This document shows positions 41,134 to 51,440 of a stretch of 64,000 bases of DNA, in pieces. The notes beneath the pieces are model-generated. The model worked only from the letters and a program-made list of their open reading frames with translations, was not told the DNA's origin and searched no databases. Source of the DNA: Nocardia aobensis NBRC 100429. Lineage in GTDB: Bacteria; Actinomycetota; Actinomycetes; Mycobacteriales; Mycobacteriaceae. The position numbers and the translations under genes were made by a program. The stretch is taken from NCBI RefSeq assembly GCF_000308375.1, contig NZ_BAFQ01000118.1, positions 62,001 to 126,000 of the forward strand, in the 5' to 3' direction. Every line of letters begins with the position of its first letter. The stretch's first letter is position 1.

Positions 41134-42156
41134 TCAGGAATGCGCGCCCAGGATCACCTCACCGATTTCGGTGCCCAGCGGCACGTAGGCGCACTGCGGC
41201 AGCGGCGCGTGCTCGGGGTCGAGCAGGGTGAGCAGCAGCTGCTGCACGTACGGGTCGTACACCATGTGGAAATGCCCGGTCAGATCGATGGGGCACAGAT
41301 CCTGCAACACGATGTTGCGCGCGCCCGGGCCGGTCAGGGCGATGTTGGTAGCGGGCTGGATGATCTCGTCGACGCGGCTGCCGACGGTGGTGTATAGCAC
41401 ACCGGGCACGGTGTCGCCGCCGGCGTCGAGTTCGCGTACGAACGGCGAACCCTGCGCCTGCTGCACAGCGGCCAGCGACGTGACCTGCTGATAGACGTTC
41501 CAGAGTCCGGGCACGGCGTCGGCGAGCGGAACCAGCCCGTACATCTGGGCGCCGTAGCTGGGCGAGGCGAGTCCGATCCACTGATCGACGTGGGGAGCGC
41601 CACCGAGTTTGTCGATGTAGTAGCGAGTGATGTTGGCGCCCTGGGAAAATCCGACCAGGTCCACCTTGCCGGCGCCGGTGGCGGTCAGGACGCGGTCGAC
41701 GAAGTCGCCGAACTGTCGCGAGGACGCCCACAGATCCTCGGTGCCGTAGCTCGTGGCATCCGGTTTGCCGCCGTAGTTCGGGGCGAAAACGCAGAAGCCC
41801 GCGGCGACGAGCTGCGGGCCGATGCCGCCCCAGTCGGTGTAGGCGGTGGCGTCGGTCCCGTGGGCCAGGATGATCGGGCGCGGATGCCGCGCGCTCGGCC
41901 GGCAGGTGAAATCGTTGGTGCCCCACGGCGTGGTGCCGGGGTGCGCTTTCAGATAGCGCGAGGCGGCGAGATGGTCGCCCTGCGGTGGCCCCCAGTCGGT
42001 GGGGACCACCGCCGGGCGAGTGTCCGGCGGCGAGGCCGGGGGCGGTTCGGCCCAGGTGTTCGCGCTGCCGCCGAACGCCGCCCCGCACGCCGCCACCGTC
42101 GCGAGTGCCCTACGCCACGCGAGGCCCCCGTCTCGGCGGTTCCGACCTCGTCCCAT
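41134..42156 (-). CDS. Secreted lipase/esterase, alpha/beta hydrolase (lipase class 2-like)
   Basis: A 340-residue secreted alpha/beta hydrolase. A signal peptide with twin Arg-like residues (LAWRRALATVAACGAAFGGS) is cut near residue 36. The catalytic serine is in DLVGFSQGANI; the late His is in LTGHFHMVYD. The oxyanion stretch is ILAHGTDATAYTDWGGIGPQ. It probably acts on lipids or esters outside the cell; the natural substrate is unknown. Separate from def by 61 bp. Confidence 0.88.
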   Translation of the reverse strand: MGRGRNRRDGGLAWRRALATVAACGAAFGGSANTWAEPPPASPPDTRPAVVPTDWGPPQGDHLAASRYLKAHPGTTPWGTNDFTCRPSARHPRPIILAHGTDATAYTDWGGIGPQLVAAGFCVFAPNYGGKPDATSYGTEDLWASSRQFGDFVDRVLTATGAGKVDLVGFSQGANITRYYIDKLGGAPHVDQWIGLASPSYGAQMYGLVPLADAVPGLWNVYQQVTSLAAVQQAQGSPFVRELDAGGDTVPGVLYTTVGSRVDEIIQPATNIALTGPGARNIVLQDLCPIDLTGHFHMVYDPYVQQLLLTLLDPEHAPLPQCAYVPLGTEIGEVILGAHS

Positions 42157-42210
42157 CCTTCGATTCTGCGCCGCGTGGACCGGTACGTGTGACGGGCCAC
42201 CGGATCGGCC

Positions 42211-42867
42211 TCACTCGGCCGCGGTGGTGTCGTCGTCGGCGAGGATCCGGTAGATCGAACGCCGGGCCTCGGTGAGGACCTCGGCGGCCTTACCGGCCTG
42301 TTCGGGCGTGCCGGCGCGGGCGACCTGCCCGACCGCACCCATCAGCTGGCCGACCAGTTCGCGCAGGTCCAGCGCCTGATCGCCGACACCCTCGCGGACG
42401 TCCTGCCAGGGATCGCCCAGTTCGTCGCGATGTTCGGTGACGTACTCGGCGCCCGCGTCGGTCAGTTTCGCGGTTTTGCGACCGGCCACCTTCTCGATGA
42501 TCACCAGGCCCTCGTCCTCGAGCTGGGACAGCGCCGGGTAGATCGAACCGGGGCTGGGCCGCCAGATGTCGTCGCTACGTTCGCGGATCTGCTGGATCAG
42601 CTCGTAGCCGTGCATCGGCCGTTCCTGCACGAGCAGCAGGATCGCCGCGCGGACATCTCCGCGCCGTCCGCGCCCGCCGCGACCGCGCCCGCGGCCGACA
42701 TGACCGCCCGGACCGAATCCGGGCCCGAAATCCGGGCCGAAGGGTCCGAAGCCGTGTCCGCGCGGGTGGCGACGGAACTGTTCGTGTCCGCCGCGTTCCT
42801 GTGGGTCCGGCCGGGGTCCGCGACGGCGGCCGCGACCGAACCTGTCCATGTTCTCCATGCGTTCCAT
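42211..42867 (-). CDS. PadR-family transcriptional regulator
   Basis: A 218-residue PadR regulator. Residues 1-68 are an unusual Gly/Arg/Pro/His-rich low-complexity segment, followed by the winged helix: ILLLVQERPMHGYELIQQI, then RPSPGSIYPALSQLEDEGLV (the recognition helix) and a C-terminal dimerisation helix. GAGGAGG precedes ATG 42867; the upstream in-frame ATGs lack this. A palindrome covers its -10 box, so it may repress itself. Target unknown. Confidence 0.9.
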   Translation of the reverse strand: MERMENMDRFGRGRRRGPRPDPQERGGHEQFRRHPRGHGFGPFGPDFGPGFGPGGHVGRGRGRGGRGRRGDVRAAILLLVQERPMHGYELIQQIRERSDDIWRPSPGSIYPALSQLEDEGLVIIEKVAGRKTAKLTDAGAEYVTEHRDELGDPWQDVREGVGDQALDLRELVGQLMGAVGQVARAGTPEQAGKAAEVLTEARRSIYRILADDDTTAAE

Positions 42868-42906
42868 GATTGCCTCCTCGGGCATTGTCTTACGTTGACG
42901 CAATCA

Positions 42907-42935
42907 ACGATATATCGGCAATGCATCTTTGACAA
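42907..42935 (-). promoter_or_regulatory. padR-gene promoter with a palindrome over the -10
   Basis: On the minus strand: -35 TTGTCA (42930-42935), 17-nt spacer, -10 TATCGT (42907-42912). The 10-bp palindrome CGATATATCG (42908-42917) covers the -10, a typical place for an autorepressor operator. Confidence 0.5.
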
Positions 42936-42965
42936 GTATGGGCGCGCCACAGCAAGAGCCGCGGT

Positions 42966-43547
42966 TCAGGCCGCGAGCGAATCGATCCAGCGTTCCAGCC
43001 GGTCGCCTTCCGTTCGCATCAGTTCCGGGTCGCGAAAGGTGTTGGTGAGCAGGGAAATTCCCTGGTAAGAGGCAATCAGCGCGACGGCAAGTTCGCGCGC
43101 GTCGGGGCGGCCCATCTCCTCGAATTGCCGCTGCACCCAGGCCAGCAGAACGCCCATCACCTCGGCGAGCTGCTGCTCCATTCCGTCGGAGCGTTTGTCG
43201 AGTTCGGTGGCCAGGGTTCCGGACGGGCAACCGTATCGGGCCGCGAGATCGCGCTGATCGACCCAGGACCGGATCAGCGCCCGCACCCGATCGACCGGCC
43301 GGGGTTGCCGGTCGAGTTCGGCGAGGAAGCCGTCCAGAGTGTGGGCGTGAGCGCCGATGGCCGCCTGGATCAGCTGATCCTTGGTCTTGAAGTAGTAGTA
43401 CACGTTGCCGACCGGCACCTCGGCGGCCCGGGCGATGTCGGCGATCGTCGTCTTCTCCACTCCTTGCCGATGGAAGACCTCGGCGGCCGCGGCGGCGAGC
43501 CGTTCGCGCTTACCGCCGGCCCGCTTGCTGTCGACTGAGTTAGTCAT
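42966..43547 (-). CDS. TetR-family transcriptional regulator
   Basis: A 193-residue TetR repressor. The N-terminal helix-turn-helix region is LAAAAAEVFHRQGVEKTTIA followed by DIARAAEVPVGNVYYYFKTK. The C-terminal ligand domain includes DRQPRPVDRVRALIRSWVDQ. The ATG at 43547 is inside one of two matching operators shared with the divergent NmrA-like gene. An upstream ATG (43565) is in frame but lies beyond the operator region. Confidence 0.93.
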   Translation of the reverse strand: MTNSVDSKRAGGKRERLAAAAAEVFHRQGVEKTTIADIARAAEVPVGNVYYYFKTKDQLIQAAIGAHAHTLDGFLAELDRQPRPVDRVRALIRSWVDQRDLAARYGCPSGTLATELDKRSDGMEQQLAEVMGVLLAWVQRQFEEMGRPDARELAVALIASYQGISLLTNTFRDPELMRTEGDRLERWIDSLAA

Positions 43548-43557
43548 ACAACTAACT
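43538..43557. promoter_or_regulatory. TetR operator 1
   Basis: AGTTAGT and ACTAACT flank CATACA. It overlaps the start codon of the TetR gene, matching operator 2, as expected for autorepression. Confidence 0.6.
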
Positions 43558-43591
43558 ATAGACACCTCGCCGACGATGCCGTACGGTCATA

Positions 43592-43608
43592 TTAGTCAGT
43601 CAACTAAC
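43592..43608. promoter_or_regulatory. TetR operator 2
   Basis: TTAGT and ACTAA (plus C) flank CAGTCA. It has the same half site and N6 spacing as operator 1, and lies just before the ribosome binding site of the NmrA-like gene. Confidence 0.58.
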
Positions 43609-43620
43609 TTAGGAGTGAAG

Positions 43621-44460
43621 ATGATCGTGGTAACCGGAGCGACCGGCAACGTCGGACGGCCGTTGGTGCGGATGCTCGCCGAAGCCGGTGAGAAGGTGAC
43701 CGCAGTATCCCGCCGCCGTCCCGACGACCTCCCCCACGGCGTGCGGCACATCGCGGCCGATCTGACGAATACGGGCGAGGTCACGGCAGCCCTCGACGGC
43801 GCGGAACAGCTGTTCCTGCTGCTCGCGCCGGGATCGCTGGCGGCAGATGTGCCGGGCGTGCTGGCCGCGGCACGGGACGCGGGAGTGCGGCGCATCGTCC
43901 TGTTGTCGTCCCAGGGGGTCGTTACCCGGCCCGACAGCGCCTCGCACGGACAGTTCGGAAAGCAGGTCGAGATTGCCGTCCAGAACTCGGGGCTGGAATG
44001 GACCATATTGCGGCCGAGCGGTTTTCAATCGAACGTCGCGATGTGGGCGGACGCCGTGCGCACGCAGCGAACGGTCACCGCCCCGTTCGGTGATGTCGCG
44101 ATCCCCTTCGTGGACCCCGACGATATCGCCGCCGTGGCCGCCGCCGCCCTGCGCGAACCCGGTCACGCCGGCCGGACCTACGTGTTGACCGGCCCCGCGC
44201 CCGAATCACCGCGTGACCGGGTGCGTGACCTGGCCGAAACCCTCGGCGAGCCGGTGCGTTTCGTCGAGCAGACGGCCGAGCAGGCGTACGCGCAGTTGCT
44301 CACCGTGATGCCCGCCGACGCCGCCGACACCACCTTGGCGATCATCGGTGCGCCGACCGCCGAGGAACTGCGGGTCAGCGGCGATGTCGAGGCGGTCCTC
44401 GGCCGGGCACCGCGGCCCTTCTCGGCGTGGGCGCGGCGCAATATCGACATGTTCCGTTGA
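43621..44460 (+). CDS. NmrA-like NAD(P)-binding oxidoreductase
   Basis: A 279-residue atypical SDR/NmrA-family protein. The Rossmann motif is VVTGATGNVGRPLVRML; LLSSQGVVTRPDS and WTILRPSGFQSNVAMWADA follow, and PFVDPDDIAAVAAAALRE is the usual NmrA segment. Some relatives are quinone oxidoreductases (QorB-like), others redox sensors. AGGAG lies 5 nt before the ATG. It is divergent from, and probably repressed by, the TetR regulator. Confidence 0.88.
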   Translation: MIVVTGATGNVGRPLVRMLAEAGEKVTAVSRRRPDDLPHGVRHIAADLTNTGEVTAALDGAEQLFLLLAPGSLAADVPGVLAAARDAGVRRIVLLSSQGVVTRPDSASHGQFGKQVEIAVQNSGLEWTILRPSGFQSNVAMWADAVRTQRTVTAPFGDVAIPFVDPDDIAAVAAAALREPGHAGRTYVLTGPAPESPRDRVRDLAETLGEPVRFVEQTAEQAYAQLLTVMPADAADTTLAIIGAPTAEELRVSGDVEAVLGRAPRPFSAWARRNIDMFR

Positions 44461-44503
44461 ACATCACCGCGGCCTGGCCCGGCACGACGAATTCGCTTGC
44501 GCG

Positions 44504-46816
44504 TCAGCCGATGTCGACCGGATCGATCTGCACCCGCAACGGACCGTCCGAGCGATGACTGCTGCGCACCGCGAGGGCGGCGGCCAGTGCGCGCGACAGC
44601 GCCGAGCCCGCCCGCCGGTCGACCCGGAGAATCATCCGTTCGACCTCGGCGGGCGCGGCGTCGCCGGAGAACGGCGTCCGGGCGCCGGGCGGCAGTGGCA
44701 CCGGGCCCAGCACTTCGACGCCGTCGGGAAGTGCCGTCTCACCGAGGAGCTCACCGATGGTGGCGGTCGTACCGTCCACCGCGGCCAAGCGCACCGCGGG
44801 CGGGAAGCGGACCTCACTGCGAGCGGCCAGTTCGTGGCGGGCGTGGCCGATCGGATCCCAGCGCACCAGCGCCTGCACGGTCGGCAACGCCGGTTCGGCC
44901 ATCACGAGCACTTCGCCGGTGGGGCGGACCAGGGCGGCCGCGGACATCCAGCGCCGCAGCGCATCCTCGGCGGCCCGCAGGTCCGCTCGGCCGAGCAGCG
45001 CCCAGCCGTCGAGCAGCAGCGCCACCGCGTAGCCGCCCGGCACCGGGGGCTCCGCACCGATGGTCGCCACCACCACCTGCGGGCCGTCCGGCACCGCATC
45101 GAGCACCGCGGTACCCCCCGAACCGCGGATCGGCACACCGGGAAAGGCACGGCCCAGTTCCTCCGCGGTGCGCTGGGCGCCGATCACCACCGCCCGCAGC
45201 GCCCGTGAACCGCACGTGCCACACCGGAAGGCCGCTTCCACCTTGCCGCACCAGCGACAGCTCGGGCTCTGAGCGAGATCCCCGGAACCCTTGCTGCCCA
45301 ACGGAACTACCGATGGCCGGCGTTCGTCCGGGGCCGTGTCCGGGCGGAAGAGGTCCGGACGCTGTGCGCCGGCATGTCCCACGCGATGATCACCGGCGAG
45401 CGTCTGGCCGACCCGGCCGGCGGCGGGCGCATCACCTGCCGACCGCGCCGTACCCCGGGAAGCGTCGCCTCGGGATCTATTGTTCGGCCGGGCGTCTCGC
45501 CTGCCCCAGGTTCCGCTCTCCGGCAACGACAGCGGGCCGTTGCAGTGCCGGCAGCGGGCCGGGGTGCGGCATTTCGCGCAGGCCAGGGCCGGGACGTATC
45601 CGCGTCGGGGCACCTGCACGAGCACCGGGTCACCGGTGGCCAAGGCCCGGCGCGCCGCGGCGAAGGCGGTGCCCGGGATGCGGACGGCCCGCGCCATCGG
45701 GTCGCGCTCCAGGGCGATGTCGCTGTCACCCGGCGCATGGATTCGAGGTGTGTTGGCGCGCAACGTCTTCCGGTCGGCGATCAGATCGTGCGCCCATCCG
45801 GATTCGACGATGGCCTGCGCCTCGGCGGTCCGCGCGAAGCCACCGACCAGGAATGCCGCGCCGGTTTCGTGCGCCCGCAGCATCGCCACCTCACGGGCGT
45901 GCGGGTAGGGTGCGCGCGGTTCGGCGTAGGTGTCGTCGCCGTCGTCCCATACGACCAGCAGACCCAGGTCGTGAGCCGGTGCGAAGACCGCACTGCGGGT
46001 TCCGACCACGATCCGGGCCGCGCCGCGCAACACCGCGAGCCAGCGCCTGTACCGAGCGGCGGGCCCCAGCCCGGCCGACAATCCGGCAACCGAATCACCC
46101 ACCAACGCAGCACATTCCGCCACGACCCGGTCGAGGTCGCGCTGGTCCGGAACCATGATGATCGCACTGCGGCCTCCGGCGACCGTCGTGGCGGCAAGTT
46201 CCGCGAGCCGGCGCGGCCACTGCTCCCCCGGCATCGCCTGCCAGGCCGCGCGAGGTCCGCTTCCGCGCCGCAGCGCGGTCAGATAGGAGTCGCCGTGCAC
46301 ATAACGCGACCAGCCCGGGAAGTCGGCTGGAATCTCCGGCAGCTCAACCGGTTTCGGTTCGGCCGCTTCGGTGCGCGCATGCCGCGGCGGAATCGCCAGC
46401 CGCAACACGTCGGCGCGGGTTCCGGCGTACCGCGCGGCCACCGCGGAGACGAGGCGAACGATCTCCGGCGTCAGCACGCGCTCACCCGACACCACCCGCT
46501 GCAACGGCTGAATCTTGCCGGAATGCTCTGTGCGCGTGAGCCGTTCGAGAATGTAGCCGTCGACCAGGCGGCCGGAGAAGCGCACCCGCACGCGCACCCC
46601 CGGCTGGGCGAGCTCGTCCATCTCCCGCGGCACCGAATAATCGAAATCGCGGTCCAGATGGGCGGGTTCGAGCAACGGCAGCACCCGCGCGATCGGCTTG
46701 TCGAGCGGAATGTCGCGAGCCTTCTCGACATCGGACGTCGACACCGCGCCGCGGGCCGCCGCGGAGCCGTTCTCGTCCCCGGCTTCCGGATCGGCCGCCT
46801 CATCGGTGGACGGCAC
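44504..46816 (-). CDS. priA: Primosomal protein N' (PriA), helicase-inactive actinobacterial type
   Basis: A 770-residue PriA-like protein. The N-terminal 3'BD domain is recognisable (RDFDYSVP, VRVRFSGRLVDGYIL). The Walker A of active PriA is replaced by RGSGPRAAW and the DEAH box by VVWDDGDD, so ATP hydrolysis is unlikely, as known for actinobacterial PriA. The zinc-binding region keeps eight Cys (C-x2-C, C-x2-C, C-x2-C, C-x2-C), but about 80 residues rich in Arg, Gly and Asp are inserted in its middle. The frame is open to 46942, but a terminator-like hairpin lies at 46821-46852; GTG at 46816, after GGAGGG, is chosen. GTG 46744 is another option. Confidence 0.87.
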   Translation of the reverse strand: MPSTDEAADPEAGDENGSAAARGAVSTSDVEKARDIPLDKPIARVLPLLEPAHLDRDFDYSVPREMDELAQPGVRVRVRFSGRLVDGYILERLTRTEHSGKIQPLQRVVSGERVLTPEIVRLVSAVAARYAGTRADVLRLAIPPRHARTEAAEPKPVELPEIPADFPGWSRYVHGDSYLTALRRGSGPRAAWQAMPGEQWPRRLAELAATTVAGGRSAIIMVPDQRDLDRVVAECAALVGDSVAGLSAGLGPAARYRRWLAVLRGAARIVVGTRSAVFAPAHDLGLLVVWDDGDDTYAEPRAPYPHAREVAMLRAHETGAAFLVGGFARTAEAQAIVESGWAHDLIADRKTLRANTPRIHAPGDSDIALERDPMARAVRIPGTAFAAARRALATGDPVLVQVPRRGYVPALACAKCRTPARCRHCNGPLSLPESGTWGRRDARPNNRSRGDASRGTARSAGDAPAAGRVGQTLAGDHRVGHAGAQRPDLFRPDTAPDERRPSVVPLGSKGSGDLAQSPSCRWCGKVEAAFRCGTCGSRALRAVVIGAQRTAEELGRAFPGVPIRGSGGTAVLDAVPDGPQVVVATIGAEPPVPGGYAVALLLDGWALLGRADLRAAEDALRRWMSAAALVRPTGEVLVMAEPALPTVQALVRWDPIGHARHELAARSEVRFPPAVRLAAVDGTTATIGELLGETALPDGVEVLGPVPLPPGARTPFSGDAAPAEVERMILRVDRRAGSALSRALAAALAVRSSHRSDGPLRVQIDPVDIG

Positions 46817-46820
46817 GCAA

Positions 46821-46852
46821 ACGGCGCCCTCCGTCGGAACGGAGGGCGCCGT
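46821..46852 (-). terminator. metK terminator hairpin
   Basis: ACGGCGCCCTCCGT (46821-46834) pairs perfectly with 46839-46852 around a 4-nt loop, about 40 bp after the metK stop. It lies inside the open extension of the priA frame, arguing for a later priA start. Confidence 0.6.
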
Positions 46853-46890
46853 CGGTTCTACCGCTTCCGCCACGGCAGGCGCGGACCCGA

Positions 46891-48105
<1,215 letters not shown>

Positions 48106-48305
48106 AGTTGTTCCCTCTCCCTCAACGGGTTTCTCATGTCGGGATGCGACAGTAGCGGCCTCGCGTCACCGCACAACCCTTTACCTCAGACTATTCCAAA
48201 CTTGCCACGGCCGGGCGAAGCGGCGGCGTCCGGGCCCTCGCATCGGCCGCCGCGGGTATCCCGACCGCGTCGCCACGGCGGCGGCGCGGTCGAACAGCTT
48301 GCGGC

Positions 48306-49523
48306 TCAACGCAAGAGCGGGCCCAGCGCATCGAGTACCCGGCTGGCGAGCAGCGCCTTGGAGCCGTGATCGAGCGACTGTTCGGTGCCGTCGGCGCCGA
48401 GCAGCCAGCCGTCGTTGTTGTCGACCTCGAACGCCTTACCCTCGCCGACGGCATTGACCACCAACAGGTCACACCCCTTGCGAGCCAGTTTCGCCCGCGC
48501 GTGGGTCAGCACATCGCCGTGTTCGTCGCCGGTTTCGGCGGCGAAACCGACGATCGCCAGGCCGCCGAGCTGCCCGTCGCGCCGCGCCTGCACCAGTCCG
48601 GCCAGAATGTCGCGATTCTTGGTCAGCTCGATCGAATTCGGTTCGTGCGCACCCTTTTTGATTTTCGCGGCGGCCACGTTGACCGGCCGGAAATCGGCGA
48701 CCGCGGCGGCCATGATGACCGCGTCCGCGCCCACGGAGTGCTTGTCGACGGCGGTGCCCATCTGCTCGGCGGTCGTCACGTGCACGACCTCGACCGCGGC
48801 GGGCCGCTCCAAGCCGATGGTGTTGCCGGCGATCAGGGTGACCTGGGCGCCCCGCTGAGCGGCTACCCGGGCCATGGCATAGCCCTGCTTCCCGGAGCTG
48901 CGATTGCCGAGGAACCGGACCGGATCGAGCGGTTCGCGGGTGCCCCCCGCGGAGACGACGACGCGGCGCCCCTCCAGATCGCGCGGTAGCGCGTCGGAGC
49001 GCTCGAGCAGCAGCGAGGCCAGCGCGAAGATCTCTTCCGGTTCGGGCAGCCGGCCCGGGCCGGTATCGGCGCCGGTGAGCCGCCCGGAGGCCGGTTCCAT
49101 CACGGTCGAGCCGTGGGCGCGCAGCGTGGCGACGTTCGCGATCGTGGCCGGATGCTCCCACATCTCGGTGTGCATCGCGGGAGCGAAGACCACCGGACAT
49201 CGGGCGGTGAGCAGGGTGGCGGTGAGCAGATCGTCGGCGCGGCCGGAGGCGGCGCGCGCCATCAGATCGGCGGTGGCCGGGGCGATGACCACCAGATCGG
49301 CCTCCTGGCCGATGCGCACATGCGGCACCTCGGGCACATCCGCGAAAACCCCGGTGTGCACCGGATTGCCCGACAGTGCCTCGAAGGTGGCCTTACCGAC
49401 GAACTGCAGTGCGGACTCGGTGGGAATGACTCGGACGTCGTGCCCGGTCTCGGTGAACTTGCGCACCAGCGAGCACGCCTTGTAGGCGGCGATCCCGCCG
49501 CCCACGCCGACAACGATTCGCAT
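48306..49523 (-). CDS. coaBC: Bifunctional phosphopantothenoylcysteine decarboxylase/phosphopantothenate-cysteine ligase
   Basis: A 405-residue fusion for coenzyme A synthesis. The CoaC half (about 1-180) is an FMN-binding HFCD flavoprotein: VGVGGGIAAYKACSLV and the active-site His in GNPVHTGVF. The CoaB half has VSAGGTREPLDPVRFLGNRS, ADAVIMAAAVADFRP and AAKIKKG. The reading frame opens with a TTG 9 bp earlier, but the ATG at 49523 with AGAGG upstream begins the protein at the family start. It follows rpoZ. Confidence 0.97.
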   Translation of the reverse strand: MRIVVGVGGGIAAYKACSLVRKFTETGHDVRVIPTESALQFVGKATFEALSGNPVHTGVFADVPEVPHVRIGQEADLVVIAPATADLMARAASGRADDLLTATLLTARCPVVFAPAMHTEMWEHPATIANVATLRAHGSTVMEPASGRLTGADTGPGRLPEPEEIFALASLLLERSDALPRDLEGRRVVVSAGGTREPLDPVRFLGNRSSGKQGYAMARVAAQRGAQVTLIAGNTIGLERPAAVEVVHVTTAEQMGTAVDKHSVGADAVIMAAAVADFRPVNVAAAKIKKGAHEPNSIELTKNRDILAGLVQARRDGQLGGLAIVGFAAETGDEHGDVLTHARAKLARKGCDLLVVNAVGEGKAFEVDNNDGWLLGADGTEQSLDHGSKALLASRVLDALGPLLR

Positions 49524-49576
49524 CTGAATCAAGCCTCTTCGGTCCGGTGGAGAGACAGCGGGTTACGACCGCAGGG

Positions 49577-49915
<339 letters not shown>

Positions 49916-50497
49916 TCATCTCGAATTTGTGCTAACGAACAACGATACCAACTGCTCACAGGCCGTGGTCACGTCGTCGTTCACGATCACGATGTCGAAC
50001 TCGTCACAGGCGGCGAGTTCGGTCTTCGCGGTGGCGAGCCGGCGCTCGATCACCTCGGGTGATTCGGTACCGCGGCCGGTCAGCCGGGCCACGAGTTCCT
50101 CCCAGCTGGGCGGGGCCAGAAAGACCAGCAGCGCCTCGGGCATCGCCGCTCGGACCGAGCGGGCGCCGGCGAGGTCCACCTCCACCAGGACCGGTTTCCC
50201 GGCGGCCACGGCCGCCTTCACCGGGGCGGCCGGGGTACCCGACCGTTGCAGGCCGCCGTGAATGTCGGCCCATTCGAGTAGTTCGCCTTCTTCGATCATG
50301 GTGTCGAAGTCGGCACGGGTCACGAACCGGTAGTCGCGGCCGTCGACCTCTCCGGGCCGGGGGGCCCGGGTGGTGGCCGACACACTGAACACCAGTTCCG
50401 GCAGCCGTTCCCGGACGCAACGGACCACGGTGGACTTGCCGACGGCCGAGGGGCCGACCAGTACTACCAGCCGACCCTTCTGTGTGTGTTCGACCAC
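49916..50497 (-). CDS. gmk: Guanylate kinase
   Basis: A 193-residue kinase converting GMP to GDP. P-loop [11 protein letters not shown]; the GMP-binding segment [40 protein letters not shown] and [15 protein letters not shown]. Full length. It lies 7 bp after mihF, so the two are on one transcript. Confidence 0.98.
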   Translation of the reverse strand: MVEHTQKGRLVVLVGPSAVGKSTVVRCVRERLPELVFSVSATTRAPRPGEVDGRDYRFVTRADFDTMIEEGELLEWADIHGGLQRSGTPAAPVKAAVAAGKPVLVEVDLAGARSVRAAMPEALLVFLAPPSWEELVARLTGRGTESPEVIERRLATAKTELAACDEFDIVIVNDDVTTACEQLVSLFVSTNSR

Positions 50498-50504
50498 CCT
50501 CGGA

Positions 50505-50825
50505 TCAGGCTTCGAAGTCGAACTTCGCCAGCAGCGCCTTGCGCTGCCGGTCGCCCAGGCCCCGCAGGCGGCGGGTCGGCGCGATCTCCAGCTCGCTCAT
50601 GATCTCGGCCGCCTTGACCTTGCCGACCTTGGGCAGGGCCTCCAGCAGCGCGGATACCTTCATCTTGCCGAGGACCTCGTCGGTCTCGGCGTCCTTCAGG
50701 ACCGTCTTCAGGTCAGTGCCGCCACGCTTCAAGCGCTCCTTGAGCTCTGCCCGAGCGCGGCGAGCGGCAGCCGCCTTCTCCAAAGCAGCGGCGCGCTGCT
50801 CGTCAGTCAGCTGGGGAAGGGCCAC
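50505..50825 (-). CDS. mihF: Integration host factor, actinobacterial type
   Basis: A 106-residue nucleoid protein. [20 protein letters not shown] is the family start; [20 protein letters not shown] and [13 protein letters not shown] give the helix-two turns-helix DNA-binding fold. It is essential in mycobacteria and unrelated in sequence to E. coli IHF. The GTG at 50825 follows GGAGGAA. A long (about 600 bp) upstream region separates it from pyrF. Confidence 0.97.
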   Translation of the reverse strand: MALPQLTDEQRAAALEKAAAARRARAELKERLKRGGTDLKTVLKDAETDEVLGKMKVSALLEALPKVGKVKAAEIMSELEIAPTRRLRGLGDRQRKALLAKFDFEA

Positions 50826-51440
50826 GGTTCCTCCGTCTCATCGTTCATTGCTAGATCTACCTCCGGTAACCCGGTGGTCTCAGCGACCGTACCCACGCGG
50901 CGCTCCGATTGCGAACCCACCCCCCAGGTCAGCGCCCGATTCGCGGTATCGGGCCCGTTACCGGGCAGGTCACGCGACCGAATGCGCCCGGTCGCGGCGA
51001 CGGTCCGCAGTATTTCGTCAACATGCCGATGACCTGGGGTTATCTTGCTTTCGACGGGTTCGCCGGTGGATTCGAGGCCGGTTGGATGCGGCCGTAACCG
51101 ACCCGTAATCGCGCGACCTGGAACTTTCTGAAAATTCTCCGCGTGTCGCGGATTTTTGCCCCAGCGTGTCGCGGTGTGGCGCGGCAGCGGAGACGCGCTC
51201 GGCACCGGTCGGCGACACGCGGAACAGGGCCGTAAGACACTCCGGAAGGGCCGCTGAGCCGGAAAAACACGTATGTGTAACTTCCACCCGGGAACGGGCA
51301 CGTACGCGCGCGAACGAGCCGCAAACGCAAACAGACCGGTCGCCTTTCGAAGGGGTAATCCGTCCCCCGGCACGGCGGCGAGTCGCGGATGCGTTGCGCC
51401 CGGGCGCGCGACAGCTCGCGTCGAACCCGGGCGGAACGGA
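50826..51440. other. Long intergenic region before mihF
   Basis: 615 bp between pyrF and mihF. I find no convincing gene: the 188-codon frame on the minus strand has no homology-like features and would overlap the mihF start. It probably holds the mihF promoter and a long leader. GTGTCGCGG is repeated in direct and inverted orientation around 51140-51220, and a hairpin lies at 51138-51157. Confidence 0.5.
51138..51157. terminator. Small hairpin flanked by A and T runs
   Basis: TCCGCG (51138-51143) and CGCGGA (51147-51152) with loop TGT, followed by TTTTT on the plus strand, and preceded by AAAATTC, so in the minus direction it is followed by GAATTTTC. It could end pyrF-operon transcripts before mihF. 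Confidence 0.35.

Noticed and set aside
48106..48305. SAM riboswitch upstream of metK
   Set aside because: No recognisable SAM-I, SAM-II or SAM-IV core in the 200-bp gap.
50807..51373. 188-codon minus-strand frame upstream of mihF
   Set aside because: It has no family features, a poor start, and overlaps the mihF ribosome binding site; treated as leader DNA.
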